From IMG/VR virus record IMGVR_UViG_3300038560_000015, positions 1 to 60,397 of that record: a stretch of DNA of 60,397 bases. One strand, written 5' to 3'. This stretch comes from a virus. The notes beneath the pieces were generated by a model. It was not told the DNA's origin and made no database searches. It saw only the letters and a program-made list of their open reading frames with translations. The first letter of the stretch is position 1; every line of letters begins with the position of its first letter. Made by a program: the position numbers and the translations under genes. This document shows positions 28,552 through 37,552 of this stretch, in pieces.

Positions 28552-29547
28552 TCAATTGCCCGATGCCATCGTTTCGGGAACTGGAATTAGCGGCTCGCCG
28601 CCAAACTGTGGGAAGTTGTTGAACGCCGTGCAGGTCGCTTCCGTCTTGTCACACCCGGGATAAGCAACAAACGTATCGCCCGGCGCCACCGAGAACGGCA
28701 TCGGCACGATCAGCGACAGCGTCGAGACGCCGTCCCACTGTTTGATGAAGCCCCAGAAGTTTTCGTTGAGCCCCGAGGTGAACTGCAGCTTGCCGAGCGA
28801 GAAGGTCCCCGACGAATTCGCCGGCGGCGTGATGCCGGGGATGACGATCGACGACTGCGTGGAGCCGGCCCCTGCCGTACAGCTTACCGCAAACGTCGCC
28901 GGATTCATGTTGCCGTTGGCGTTGCAGCCGACATCGAAGAGCTGATGGCGGCACATGCCCTGGAAGTAATGCCGCGGCATCGAGAACGAGGTCAGACTGC
29001 GATAGTCGTTGATCGTGACGACCGCGACCGCATCAGTCGTATCGACCTCGGCGACAAGTCCCGCGAAGATAGTGATCGTTCCGACCGGCACCGCACCGCC
29101 GGCCGGCATCGGCCAGGTCGGCACACTCGAGAAGTATGCCCGGTCAACCTGCACGTCGGCGGCGTCCCATGCTCCGGCCTGCAGCGCCTGCAGGAACGGC
29201 ACGCTGCCGATCATGTCTGGGAAGGTCGCTCCGGTCACGAGGTCGAATGGCCGCGGCATCATCACCACGGTCCATTGATCGGCGTCCAAGCCGACCTTCC
29301 AGTGCGCCTGCGTCTTCGACGATCTTTGATCGACGCGGACGCCGACCGGTGAGTAAACCCCCGAAGGCTGCGGCAAGCCGCCCGCATTAGTGCCGGAGCC
29401 GCAATTGATCGGGAAGTCCGCCGTCGTGTAGCGATAAACGTTGCCGGCGAAATCAGTGACCGTATAGAGATCCCAGTCGCACATCGCCGCGGTGCCGGCG
29501 ATCACCGTATTTATAAGACTGACCAATGCCGGGACCGCCGGCTTCAT
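28552..29547 (-). CDS. DUF2163 (BR0599-family) tail-tip protein
   Basis: 331 residues. CDWDLYTVTDFAGNVYRYTTAD at the N-terminus (seen in two parts: CDWDLYTVTDFAGNVYRY) and the C-terminal YPGCDKTEATCTAFNNFPQF, with three Cys, match the DUF2163 family. In gene transfer agents and related phages it sits between DUF2460 and NlpC/P60 proteins and forms part of the tail hub. ATGA-coupled to its upstream neighbour. Confidence 0.85.
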   Translation of the reverse strand: MKPAVPALVSLINTVIAGTAAMCDWDLYTVTDFAGNVYRYTTADFPINCGSGTNAGGLPQPSGVYSPVGVRVDQRSSKTQAHWKVGLDADQWTVVMMPRPFDLVTGATFPDMIGSVPFLQALQAGAWDAADVQVDRAYFSSVPTWPMPAGGAVPVGTITIFAGLVAEVDTTDAVAVVTINDYRSLTSFSMPRHYFQGMCRHQLFDVGCNANGNMNPATFAVSCTAGAGSTQSSIVIPGITPPANSSGTFSLGKLQFTSGLNENFWGFIKQWDGVSTLSLIVPMPFSVAPGDTFVAYPGCDKTEATCTAFNNFPQFGGEPLIPVPETMASGN

Positions 29548-30152
29548 GGCAGCTTTTCCGTCGAAAACTTGAGCGACTTCAGGTTGAAGAAGCCCGACAG
29601 ATTGTTTTCGAACTGCGTAACTTCGTCATCGAACCGGCACGGCCAATAATACGACCCGCTCCAGGTCAGCGCAGCGCCGTTCGCCGGCGCGCTGTTGAAG
29701 GTGACGTTGCCATAATTGTCGAGTGTATAGGCCGCGGTCGGCGTGCCGGCGACGGAGATCGTCGGCGTGCCGTTGAGCAAAAACACCGGTTCGGTAAAGC
29801 CACCGAAGGTCCGCACCAGCTGGAACGGCCCTGTCGTCGTTCCGTTGCCGGCACCGAAGTTCTGATTGGTGACCGTGTTGTCGTTGGGATCGGTGTAGCC
29901 CCACAACAATGCCGGTCCATAGACCGAATTGATGAAGCCGCGCAGCGTCTGCAGCTCGGCCAGGGCCGACGCCGTGCGCAGCACGTTGAAGGAAATCTCG
30001 TAGCCGTAGCTCGGATAACTGACGAGCGGATAGCGCACGCGCTTGAGCGACAGCGCATCATGTTTGACCGTCGGCCAGTTCGGCGAAGGCCCTTTGATCG
30101 GGAATGCGAGCCCGATCAGGCTCGGCAGCACCGCCCCGCTATATGTCCCCAT
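29544..30152 (-). CDS. DUF2460 distal tail protein
   Basis: 202 residues. RVRYPLVSYPSYGYEISFNV, then LLWGYTDPNDNTVTNQNFG and YWPCRFDDEVTQFENNLSGF, are characteristic of DUF2460 proteins, the distal tail (Dit-like) ring of this tail type. Located directly after the tape measure gene as expected. Confidence 0.85.
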   Translation of the reverse strand: MGTYSGAVLPSLIGLAFPIKGPSPNWPTVKHDALSLKRVRYPLVSYPSYGYEISFNVLRTASALAELQTLRGFINSVYGPALLWGYTDPNDNTVTNQNFGAGNGTTTGPFQLVRTFGGFTEPVFLLNGTPTISVAGTPTAAYTLDNYGNVTFNSAPANGAALTWSGSYYWPCRFDDEVTQFENNLSGFFNLKSLKFSTEKLP

Positions 30153-30158
30153 GTCCGG

Positions 30159-32126
30159 CTAGGCTGCGCTCGGATTGAGCGCCTGAAACCCGCTCAACGC
30201 GCGGGTGAACTGCGGCATCATCTGATTGATCCAGGCCTGCGTGCCGATGACGGGGCCGTTGAAATGGAATTGGATCGGATTGCCGCCGCCACCGCTTCCG
30301 CCCCCGCTATACGGAGTATTGACACTCGCCGGCACCACCGTCTCACCCTGGTGCACGATCGCCAACCCGCTCGACTGCACAAAGCCACCGACGTCGAGCG
30401 CCGACATGCCTAGCGCGGTTGCTTCCACCGTCGCGGCAATTCCCGCAGCCGCGGCTGGTGCCGCCGGGCCGAGCGTGAGCGCCATATTGGCGACTTCGCC
30501 GGCATAGACCACGCCAACATTGGCCTGGATCGATTTTGCGGCGTTGGCGAGCAAGGACGCCGGAGCGCCGACCGCCATCGCGAGCTGTGCCGCAATCCAT
30601 TCGACGACGATCTTCTCGATGCCTTCGATGAAGGCAATAACCAGATCGCCCATAATCTTCTTCATCGCCTGGCCCCAAGTCTCGGTGCCGGCGAGCAGCG
30701 CGCGAAGCTGCGAGTTAAAGCCGCTCTCGATCGGCTGCAGTACGGATTCCCAAGCCTTGGTATCGTCCTTGAGCTGTGCCTGCGTCGCCTGCTCGTGCTC
30801 TTTCAGATAAGCCTGATAGGCCGCCTGCTCGTTTTTGAGCACCGCGTTATATTGTGCCGAACCTTGCGCATAGAGCGTCTTTTCCCGCTCGAACAGCGCC
30901 TGCTCGATCGCCCAACGCTCGTCGAGCGCGGCGAGAAGCGCCGCAGTTTCCTGGTCGACTGTGATCTTGTGCGCGGCGACGTCGCCGGAATATTGCTGCT
31001 TCAACAGCGCGTAGGAATCCTGCGCCGTCTTGATCATCGACTGATATTGTTCGGCGACAGCCTTTTCGGCGCCGGCATTCGGCGCGGCGGACGATGGCGC
31101 AGCCGGCCTATTATCATTCGAACCGGACTGTGCCGCCAAGAGGTCTCCGTAGGCGACCTTGGCGTGCGCCACCATGGCGTCGAGTTCGGCGACATAGTTC
31201 TGGTCGGCATCCTCGATATGCGCCATGCCGGCCGCATAATCGTTGGCGAGCGTCGCCGGCGAGGCGACGAAGAAGTCCTTCATCAGGGTCGCGGCCAGCG
31301 ACACGTCGCGCCCCAGCCGCTCCCACGCTTCCGACGCTACCTTTGCGACGAAAGTGCCAAGCGTACCGGCGGATGCCAGCGCCGTCATATCGCTCGCCGC
31401 CGTGGTCAACCAATCGGCCGCGCTATCCAGGCTGGTCGAGAAATAGCCGACCAATGTCCCGCCAAGCGCCGTTAGGGATGCCCGCAGCGTAACGCCTTTT
31501 AGCTCGACGCCGTCCAGCGCCTTGACCATCTGTGTCGTCATGACGGTGCCGGCACTCACGGCAGCCTCAGTCAAAGCCTTGACGCCTTCGCTGCCTTTAT
31601 CGAGAACCGGCAGTAACGTCTGAGCGCCGTTCCTCACCAACTCGTTCGCCAGCGCCGCCTTCTGGCCGCCGTCGGCATACTTGGCGAACGCATCGGCGAG
31701 CTTGAGTATCTGCTGATCGATCGGCAGCGCGGCCAGTTCCTTGGCCGACAATCCCATCGCCTGAAGGGCGCGCGCCGTCGGGCCGAGTCCGCTCTGCGCA
31801 AGCTGCAGGTTCTGCTGCAGCCGCGCCAGCGTCTGCACGAGGGTATCGGAATCGACGCCGGAGGCCTTGGCCAGGTAGCCGTATTTCTGCACATCGACCG
31901 CGGAGAGCCCTAGCACCGTCGACGCCGTATCGACCTTTTCGCCGAGCTCGGCCATCGCACTGACGAAGCTCTCAATGCCGCTGATGCTAAAGCCTATGCC
32001 GAACGCCTCGGCGAGGCTTCGCGCCGCCTGGCCGATGCCGTCGATCGACGACTTGACCTGCTCAACGCCGGCGACCAGCGGGGCGATGTTGGCGCCGAAT
32101 GTGACCTGGACGTCGCTGCCAGCCAT
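30159..32126 (-). CDS. Tape measure protein
   Basis: 655 residues. It opens VQVTFGANIAPLVAGVEQVK, as do lambda-type tape measures, continues through long helical regions, has a hydrophobic stretch near residues 500-560 and a Gly-rich C-terminus ending in QFHFNGP. Length sets tail length; by the usual proportion 655 residues would give a tail near 100 nm (inference). It follows the frameshifted chaperone gene as in other siphoviruses. Confidence 0.85.
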   Translation of the reverse strand: MAGSDVQVTFGANIAPLVAGVEQVKSSIDGIGQAARSLAEAFGIGFSISGIESFVSAMAELGEKVDTASTVLGLSAVDVQKYGYLAKASGVDSDTLVQTLARLQQNLQLAQSGLGPTARALQAMGLSAKELAALPIDQQILKLADAFAKYADGGQKAALANELVRNGAQTLLPVLDKGSEGVKALTEAAVSAGTVMTTQMVKALDGVELKGVTLRASLTALGGTLVGYFSTSLDSAADWLTTAASDMTALASAGTLGTFVAKVASEAWERLGRDVSLAATLMKDFFVASPATLANDYAAGMAHIEDADQNYVAELDAMVAHAKVAYGDLLAAQSGSNDNRPAAPSSAAPNAGAEKAVAEQYQSMIKTAQDSYALLKQQYSGDVAAHKITVDQETAALLAALDERWAIEQALFEREKTLYAQGSAQYNAVLKNEQAAYQAYLKEHEQATQAQLKDDTKAWESVLQPIESGFNSQLRALLAGTETWGQAMKKIMGDLVIAFIEGIEKIVVEWIAAQLAMAVGAPASLLANAAKSIQANVGVVYAGEVANMALTLGPAAPAAAAGIAATVEATALGMSALDVGGFVQSSGLAIVHQGETVVPASVNTPYSGGGSGGGGNPIQFHFNGPVIGTQAWINQMMPQFTRALSGFQALNPSAA

Positions 32127-32132
32127 TTGCCG

Positions 32133-32755
32133 TCACCTGATCACGCCGGCAGGAAACATCGCCAGCAATTCGGTAAAGTTCTTGGTGGCCTTGGGCTTCG
32201 GCTTGAAGCCAAGATAGGCGCCGACCATCCGCCGCAGCGGCGGCACCTCGGCCAACGCTTCGAATAGATCGTCGAGGAAGTCGACGTCGAGATCGAGGAC
32301 CCGCTCCCGGTCCCAGCCCAGATCGATTACGAGGTCGGCGACGAGGCGGCGCCAGTCGGATTCGTCGAAAGGCTCGTCGCTTGTGGTTCCCCCGCGGGGA
32401 TTCTCCGGCTGCGTCCCTGCGCCGCGATAATCGGAATGGCCGCCATCAGCTCGAGAAGATCGGTAGGGATATCGAGCACGTCCTCGCGCGTGATCTTCGG
32501 ATAGAGCGGCTTGAGCCCGAAATAGATCACGTCGACGAACGCCAGCGAGACATCCTCCGGAAACTCGACGGTCGCCCCGGCCTGGATCGCATCGATGCCC
32601 GGCAGTTTCTTGATGGCCTCGCCGATCTTCGGCAGCACCGCGGTGATGCCGATGCGGCTGCGCAACGGCAGCCGCGCCACGAAGTAAGGCTCCCCGTCGA
32701 GCGTGATGGTCGGCAGCCCCTCCGTCTCTGCGCCCTCTTTCAATTCAAGCGACAT
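32133..32755 (-). CDS. Tail assembly chaperone, G/GT-type -1 frameshift product
   Basis: The unshifted protein runs from ATG 32755 to the TAA at 32327 (142 residues). In the -1 frame after the run GGGGGAA (32393-32387) an open frame continues (GTTSDEPFDESDWRRLVADL...), ending at TGA 32133 with the typical second-half sequence GAYLGFKPKPKATKNFTELL. Slippage at GGG would give a 207-residue G-T fusion. Programmed -1 shifting between two chaperone halves just before the tape measure gene is the rule in siphoviruses; the exact slip codon here is inferred. Confidence 0.75.
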
Positions 32756-32758
32756 GAA

Positions 32759-33538
32759 CTACTCCGTGGTCGAGAGATATCCGATGTTGTTCGACGAGTC
32801 CGCGATCGCCTGCCAGTCAAGCTCCGAGATATTGAACTTGCCCATCGCGAACGGCAGCGACAGCTTCGGCGAGAAGCAGGCGTTGAGTTTCACATTGAGG
32901 ATCTTCGCCACGCCGAAATAGGTGAAACTTTCCTGGAAATTCAGTTCGAACATCGGCAGCGGTCCCATCAGCGCATTGGCGAGCGCAGTCTGGTTGCCCG
33001 ATCCCGACGTCGTGTAGCGGTAGTACACCGTATAGGCGACGTTCTCATCGCCAGAGGCAAAGCCATAGGCGCCGGTCGCGGCAACACCAGGAACGTAGGA
33101 CACGCCGGCCACCGGGCCGGAGGCAACCGGCGTCAACTGCACGCCGGCGGCGGTGAATACGCCCAAGTCCTCGACGAAGGTCGAGCCGTTCGTCACCGTA
33201 AAGCCGATGCCGCTGGCCGGACCGCCCGACGAAGTGACCGTATCGGTCTCGCCTGTCGCAGTGATCAGATTGAGCGCCGTCGTCTGCGTCGCGTTCGGGC
33301 CGAGGAACAGATTGTTGAGCTGCGTCGCCTGCAAGCGGGCGAACTTGGCCTTGCCGCTGATCTTGAACTCGCCGGCGCCGACCGCGACCGCCATGTTGTA
33401 CTGACCGAGCAGCGTCTCGATCTTGCGGTCGAATTCGATCGAGTTGTCCTGCAGCGTGCCCATCAAGGCCGGCTGCGTGTTGGCGACGTCGGTGCGCTTG
33501 AGGATGAGCGTACCCGTCGAGAACGAATATTGCGTCAT
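32759..33538 (-). CDS. Major tail (tube) protein
   Basis: 259 residues, beta-rich. MTQYSFSTGTLILKRTD and NSIEFDRKIETLLGQYNMAV, with FELNFQESFTYFGVAKILN later, fit a phage tail tube protein, and the place between the tail terminator and chaperone genes supports it. It should polymerise into the tail shaft. Confidence 0.8.
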   Translation of the reverse strand: MTQYSFSTGTLILKRTDVANTQPALMGTLQDNSIEFDRKIETLLGQYNMAVAVGAGEFKISGKAKFARLQATQLNNLFLGPNATQTTALNLITATGETDTVTSSGGPASGIGFTVTNGSTFVEDLGVFTAAGVQLTPVASGPVAGVSYVPGVAATGAYGFASGDENVAYTVYYRYTTSGSGNQTALANALMGPLPMFELNFQESFTYFGVAKILNVKLNACFSPKLSLPFAMGKFNISELDWQAIADSSNNIGYLSTTE

Positions 33539-33582
33539 GGCCGAGGCTCCTTTGGCGTTTTACGGGTACGAGTTGAGGATGA

Positions 33583-34035
33583 TCAGTACCAAGGGGCGAG
33601 AATCTGGAACTTGACCGTCGCCACGCCCTTGCCGTCGATATCGCCGGCATCGACGAAGACGTCGCCGAGCGCGTAGCAGTGCGAAACCAACCCGCCGAGC
33701 GTCTGCTTGCCCCATACCAGCGCGTCGCTGCCGGTCGGCGTCACCGCCGCATCGATGGCGTCGAGCAGCGTGTTCATCGCGGTTTCCGGCACGTCTTCCG
33801 GATCCTGCCCGGCCGAGGTGTAGACGAACACATGATAGGTCAGCGCGATGATCGGCAGGCCCTCGTCCTGCCGGCTGCGTTCCTCGCCGGTCTTCAGCAT
33901 GGTCAGAAACGGCATCTGCGTTTCGTTGACGCTATCCCAATGGATGAAGCGCCGGCTCGATGCCTTGAATCCGGAGGCCTGTGCGATCAGCGCGAAGAAC
34001 GCATCGGCAATCTGTTCGCGTGTGGTTGCGCTCAT
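33583..34035 (-). CDS. Tail terminator/completion protein
   Basis: 150 residues, ATGA-coupled to the neck protein gene. EQIADAFFALIAQASGFKASSRR and a central strand ALTYHVFVYTSAGQDP followed by MNTLLDAIDAAV have the alpha/beta layout of gpU-like terminators. The assignment rests on layout and gene order. Confidence 0.7.
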   Translation of the reverse strand: MSATTREQIADAFFALIAQASGFKASSRRFIHWDSVNETQMPFLTMLKTGEERSRQDEGLPIIALTYHVFVYTSAGQDPEDVPETAMNTLLDAIDAAVTPTGSDALVWGKQTLGGLVSHCYALGDVFVDAGDIDGKGVATVKFQILAPWY

Positions 34036-34514
34036 CGCTTCGCCACCGCACCATCGACCGCATCTTCAAGGGCGCCGGCGATCTGGGCTTCCATCGGATC
34101 GAACGCGCCGTGAATGATGTTGCGCGCGGCGTAAGTGCCACCAGGGTGATGAACGCCAGCGAAAAACGACGTCTTGCCGCCGATCGTGAACATCAGCGCC
34201 TGCGCCTTGTTGGGCAGGATGTCATGGGCGCCGGTCTTGCCGCCCCATTCAAACAATGCCGCCGTCGGATCGGATGAATAGACGCGCCCGGCGATGGTGT
34301 TCTTGCGCCGCTTGAGCCCGAAGCGGATGCGGCTGACGAACTTTCCGGTCTTGACCTGTAAGAGTGTCTCGGCGCGCGAACGCGCCAAGTCGACCAGCGT
34401 GCCGCCGAGATCGATGACCGTATCGAGCAGCGCCGCCCGCACGTCCTCGGGCATCTGCTCGAGCTTGAGGTTGACGCGCGAGGCATCGACCTGGACGACG
34501 GCATCGTCACTCAT
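34032..34514 (-). CDS. HK97 gp10-like neck protein
   Basis: 160 residues. VVQVDASRVNLKLEQMPEDV, GKFVSRIRFGLKR, ALFEWGGKTGAHDILP and the closing helical segment are those of the HK97 gp10 family, which joins head and tail. ATGA-coupled on both sides. Confidence 0.8.
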   Translation of the reverse strand: MSDDAVVQVDASRVNLKLEQMPEDVRAALLDTVIDLGGTLVDLARSRAETLLQVKTGKFVSRIRFGLKRRKNTIAGRVYSSDPTAALFEWGGKTGAHDILPNKAQALMFTIGGKTSFFAGVHHPGGTYAARNIIHGAFDPMEAQIAGALEDAVDGAVAKR

Positions 34515-35383
34515 GCCGTAGCAACGGCCTTATAGGGATCGAGCGAGGCCTTGATGAAATCCGGCACACCCTTGAGCGAATAGGCCGAGGTCATCTGCCC
34601 GGTGACGGTCTGCGACGATTGCCCGACGCGGCTGCGGTAGCGGTAGCGCTCCGCAACCCACTCGATGCAGGCATTGTTGATCGACGCTGGAATAAAGCCG
34701 TAGGAGATCAGCACCGCCGCGCCGGCATCAGCCGCCGCGAAGGTATAGGCAATACTATAGGCCGGCGGCGAGGTATCCGGCGTGTTGGTGATGACGACCT
34801 GATACTGCCCTTGCGTGGGCGCAGAGGTGACAGGCGTGAGCGCCGTGCCGTTGGCGTAGGTCACGCCCTGGTCGCTGCCCCACGGACCATAAGGCGCTGC
34901 CGGCGTGCAGGTATAAGGCCCCGGATTAGCCGGAACGGTCGCTGGCTCGCCGACAACCTGGTACCCCGCCGCGTAGGACACCAGCACGTTCTGCCGGCCG
35001 GGATGAAAATGATGACCGCGCAGATCGAGCGCCTGCGGCCAGCCCGGAGGCGTGCCGTCCCATGGGTCGAGCAGATAACCGGCCTGCCATGAAACGCCGA
35101 CGCCTGGCGTCGGCGCAGCAGTGATCGCAGTCTGTCCGATGACCAGCGAGGAGATCGCGGTCACCGGGTAGTTGCGCAGATAGAGCCGCTCCTTGCCGTT
35201 GCCGTCATAGCGCTCGTTGACCACACGCGGCAGCAGCGTCGAGCGGCACAAATAGGCGTAAATCGCGCCGGAGACGTCCGTGATCAGCCGCGCCAACAGC
35301 GCATCATCGGACGAACCAAGCCCGCTCGATCCGGCGAGCCACGTCTTGACATCCGACAGAATGGCAAGGTCCGACGCGGCCAT
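34511..35383 (-). CDS. Head-tail connector (gp6-like)
   Basis: 290 residues. The N-terminal part (DLAILSDVKTWLAGSSGLGS, LLARLITDVSGAIYAYLCRS) is the helical head-tail connector of the gp6/Gp15 type. It is longer than usual because of a roughly 120-residue beta insertion (residues about 90-225). The C-terminal IEWVAERYRYRSRVGQSSQ completes the helical core. Binds under the portal. Confidence 0.75.
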   Translation of the reverse strand: MAASDLAILSDVKTWLAGSSGLGSSDDALLARLITDVSGAIYAYLCRSTLLPRVVNERYDGNGKERLYLRNYPVTAISSLVIGQTAITAAPTPGVGVSWQAGYLLDPWDGTPPGWPQALDLRGHHFHPGRQNVLVSYAAGYQVVGEPATVPANPGPYTCTPAAPYGPWGSDQGVTYANGTALTPVTSAPTQGQYQVVITNTPDTSPPAYSIAYTFAAADAGAAVLISYGFIPASINNACIEWVAERYRYRSRVGQSSQTVTGQMTSAYSLKGVPDFIKASLDPYKAVATA

Positions 35384-35386
35384 CGC

Positions 35387-35773
35387 TTAGGCAGTCTTGC
35401 CGTCTTTGCCGTCGCCCTTGGCCAGCTCGGCGCGCACCGCGTCTTCGGCCGCTTTGATCTTGGCCGACACGCCGGCGACGTGTTCCTTCACGGAATCGAC
35501 CAGGACGTCGGCGATGCGCGCATCGGCATAGTCAGCCGGCACGGCGACGCCCAGATGCTTGAGCGCGCCAAGCACGCCGTCGCGCAGCGCGGCGCTGTTG
35601 ACGCCGGTCGGTGCCGCCACCTTCGGCGGCGCATCGACGTCGATATAGCCGAAGGCTTCGACCAGGTGCCTGCCGTCGGCCGTATCGACGTCATAGACGC
35701 CCTTGCTGTTCGGCTTGATCTCAATGCCGCGAATGACGGGATTGCCGCGGCCTTCCGGAGCTTTCAATCGCAT
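35387..35773 (-). CDS. Hypothetical head-region protein, 128 aa
   Basis: Begins with a small beta part (GIEIKPNSKGVYDVDTADGR, then FGYIDVD) and ends with an acidic/basic helix. Position directly after the major capsid gene suits a minor head or connector-associated factor. No family recognised. Confidence 0.55.
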   Translation of the reverse strand: MRLKAPEGRGNPVIRGIEIKPNSKGVYDVDTADGRHLVEAFGYIDVDAPPKVAAPTGVNSAALRDGVLGALKHLGVAVPADYADARIADVLVDSVKEHVAGVSAKIKAAEDAVRAELAKGDGKDGKTA

Positions 35774-35805
35774 AGGTCACCCATTGTTTGGAACGGATTT
35801 GACGA

Positions 35806-35833
35806 CGAGGCTGCGCAAATTTGCGCAGCCTCG
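35806..35833. repeat. 28-bp perfect palindrome after the major capsid gene
   Basis: CGAGGCTGCGC-AAATTT-GCGCAGCCTCG, the longest copy of the dispersed palindrome and the only one outside genes. It could fold as an RNA hairpin between the capsid gene and the next gene, but no T run follows, so a terminator is unlikely. The remaining bases of the 85-bp gap show nothing else. Confidence 0.85.
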
Positions 35834-35858
35834 CTGAAGACATTCCAGCAGCAGTCTG

Positions 35859-37430
35859 TTAGCCGTTGCCGATGTTGTTGATCACCGCCATGGACGGCGG
35901 GAAATAATGCTGCAGAACTTCGTCGGCATAGACGCCGGATTCCCATTTGCGGGACTTTAACGGCCACTGGATCTGGTAGTAGTCCTGCCGCGTCCGGATC
36001 TGCATGACGTTGCCGACGCCCGACATCGGATAGGGCAGCCGCTTCGACGTCATCAGGATGGTGCCCGCGGGCATGTTCGGGTGGATGCGGATGCTGAGCA
36101 CCTGCCCTCCCGCCAGCGAGAACTTGTTCTTGTAGGTCGACACCATGATGCCGCCGCCGATGTCGTCCTTGTTGGTGGCAAAGACGAAGCGCTGTGCGGC
36201 CGTGGTGCCTCCGGCAAGGATCTTCTTGCCGATATTCTCGGCTTCCTGCGAGTTGCACCAGATGGTGTCGGGAGAGAGCCGGTAGTTGTCCCAGCGGTTC
36301 TTGAGCGCCGCATCGATCTCGACCACGCCGCCGGCATTGTCCGCGGTGAGCGGCGTACCGGTGCCGGCCGTACCGGTCGCCTGCGAGGCGACATAGGCAT
36401 TCGACCCGGATTTCATCGCTTGTGTCAGCAACCCGTCGAACGCCAGCGCATTCGTCGAGTTGTCGTTGGCGCCGAGCGATGCGGCCGTCTGCGCACCGGT
36501 CGCGTTCGCCGAGGCCACCAGCGAGTTGATGGTGGTGATGGCGCCGAGCACTTCGGAGCCGGCAACCCCCCAGAACCAGGCGTAGCCCATGGCGCCGGAG
36601 ACTGCCGTGACGGTCGCGGCCAGCGTGCCGTTGCCGCCCATGGCGATGGTGGCGTTGGCGCTCTGCTTGCCGGCGCCACCGCCGAACGTATCGGACGAGC
36701 CGTCGGCATTGACGCGGGTGATCTGGCCCTGAATACCGCCGGAGACGGTGCCGTTGAGCAGGCCGTCGAGCGACAGTGGAACGCAGATCACCGACACCGT
36801 GCCCGTCAGTGTACCGCCGGACGAGCTCGACAGCGACGGCTGCGAGGGTTGCCCCAACGCCACCGAGGTGTCGCCGCCGAGGATCATCGCCTCTTCGCCG
36901 AGCATGCAGGCTTCCAGCCCGACCTTGGCCGCGATGGCGCGGATGTCGTCGAAGCCCATGCCGGCATATTGCGCTTCGAAGTCGACATTGGTCTCGATGC
37001 CGATCCCCTTATACGCTGCCGAGTAGTCGGCATAGGTGATGGCCTGCACGCCGCCGCGATTGCCGACCGAGACGCCGACACGCTGACCGGAGGTGTTGAT
37101 CCCGGTCGCGGCGCGCCAGTTCGCCTGGATGCCGCCCTTGCCGGACATGCGCGGGATTTCGTTGCGGAGCGGCGTGAGCACCGGATAGAGAAACTTCGCC
37201 CCGGTCTCGAGATCGTAGTAATTGAGGCCGTCCGTGGCAGAGCCCGGTTGCGTGAACGTCGACTTGATGAACGACAGCGGGTCGCCGGGCAGCGGCGAAT
37301 TGAAGGCCTTCTCGACCGAGGCGATGAACGCATCGATCGCGACGTCCTCCTTCAGCGAAGGCACCCAGGTGCCCGCCGATTTCATCAGCAGGTCTTTCAC
37401 GCTGGGCGTGAGTTTGATCATTTGCGACAT
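35859..37430 (-). CDS. Major capsid protein
   Basis: 523 residues, an HK97-like capsid protein by position and pattern: a helical N-arm, NEIPRMSGKGG, ADYSAAYKGIGIETNVDFEA (E-loop region), and a C-terminal P/A domain with YRLSPDTIWCNSQEAENIGK, NVMQIRTRQDYYQIQWPLKS and YADEVLQHYFPPSMAVI. Residues about 190-330 are a Gly/Ser/Thr/Ala-rich insertion that is unusually large and may be an added surface domain. The gene follows an XkdF-like protease/scaffold gene. Confidence 0.85.
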   Translation of the reverse strand: MSQMIKLTPSVKDLLMKSAGTWVPSLKEDVAIDAFIASVEKAFNSPLPGDPLSFIKSTFTQPGSATDGLNYYDLETGAKFLYPVLTPLRNEIPRMSGKGGIQANWRAATGINTSGQRVGVSVGNRGGVQAITYADYSAAYKGIGIETNVDFEAQYAGMGFDDIRAIAAKVGLEACMLGEEAMILGGDTSVALGQPSQPSLSSSSGGTLTGTVSVICVPLSLDGLLNGTVSGGIQGQITRVNADGSSDTFGGGAGKQSANATIAMGGNGTLAATVTAVSGAMGYAWFWGVAGSEVLGAITTINSLVASANATGAQTAASLGANDNSTNALAFDGLLTQAMKSGSNAYVASQATGTAGTGTPLTADNAGGVVEIDAALKNRWDNYRLSPDTIWCNSQEAENIGKKILAGGTTAAQRFVFATNKDDIGGGIMVSTYKNKFSLAGGQVLSIRIHPNMPAGTILMTSKRLPYPMSGVGNVMQIRTRQDYYQIQWPLKSRKWESGVYADEVLQHYFPPSMAVINNIGNG

Positions 37431-37552
37431 GGGATGTGTCCCGTGTTGAGGTGGTGCATGCGCACGCTTGGTGCGCGGTTCGCGGCGCCGTCCCCGGCGG
37501 CCGTAGGCGATACGCGGCAGACCGTCCCCGGCCCGCGATGACTGAATTTCTG

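Noticed and set aside
35806-35833. 28-bp palindrome as an intrinsic terminator after the capsid gene
   Set aside because: No T run on either strand. The same core recurs inside genes, so a DNA-site role is preferred.
36081-37541. A 486-codon plus-strand open frame opposite the capsid gene
   Set aside because: Same antisense effect; composition is Arg/Gly/Asp-rich and no ribosome binding site or operon context exists.
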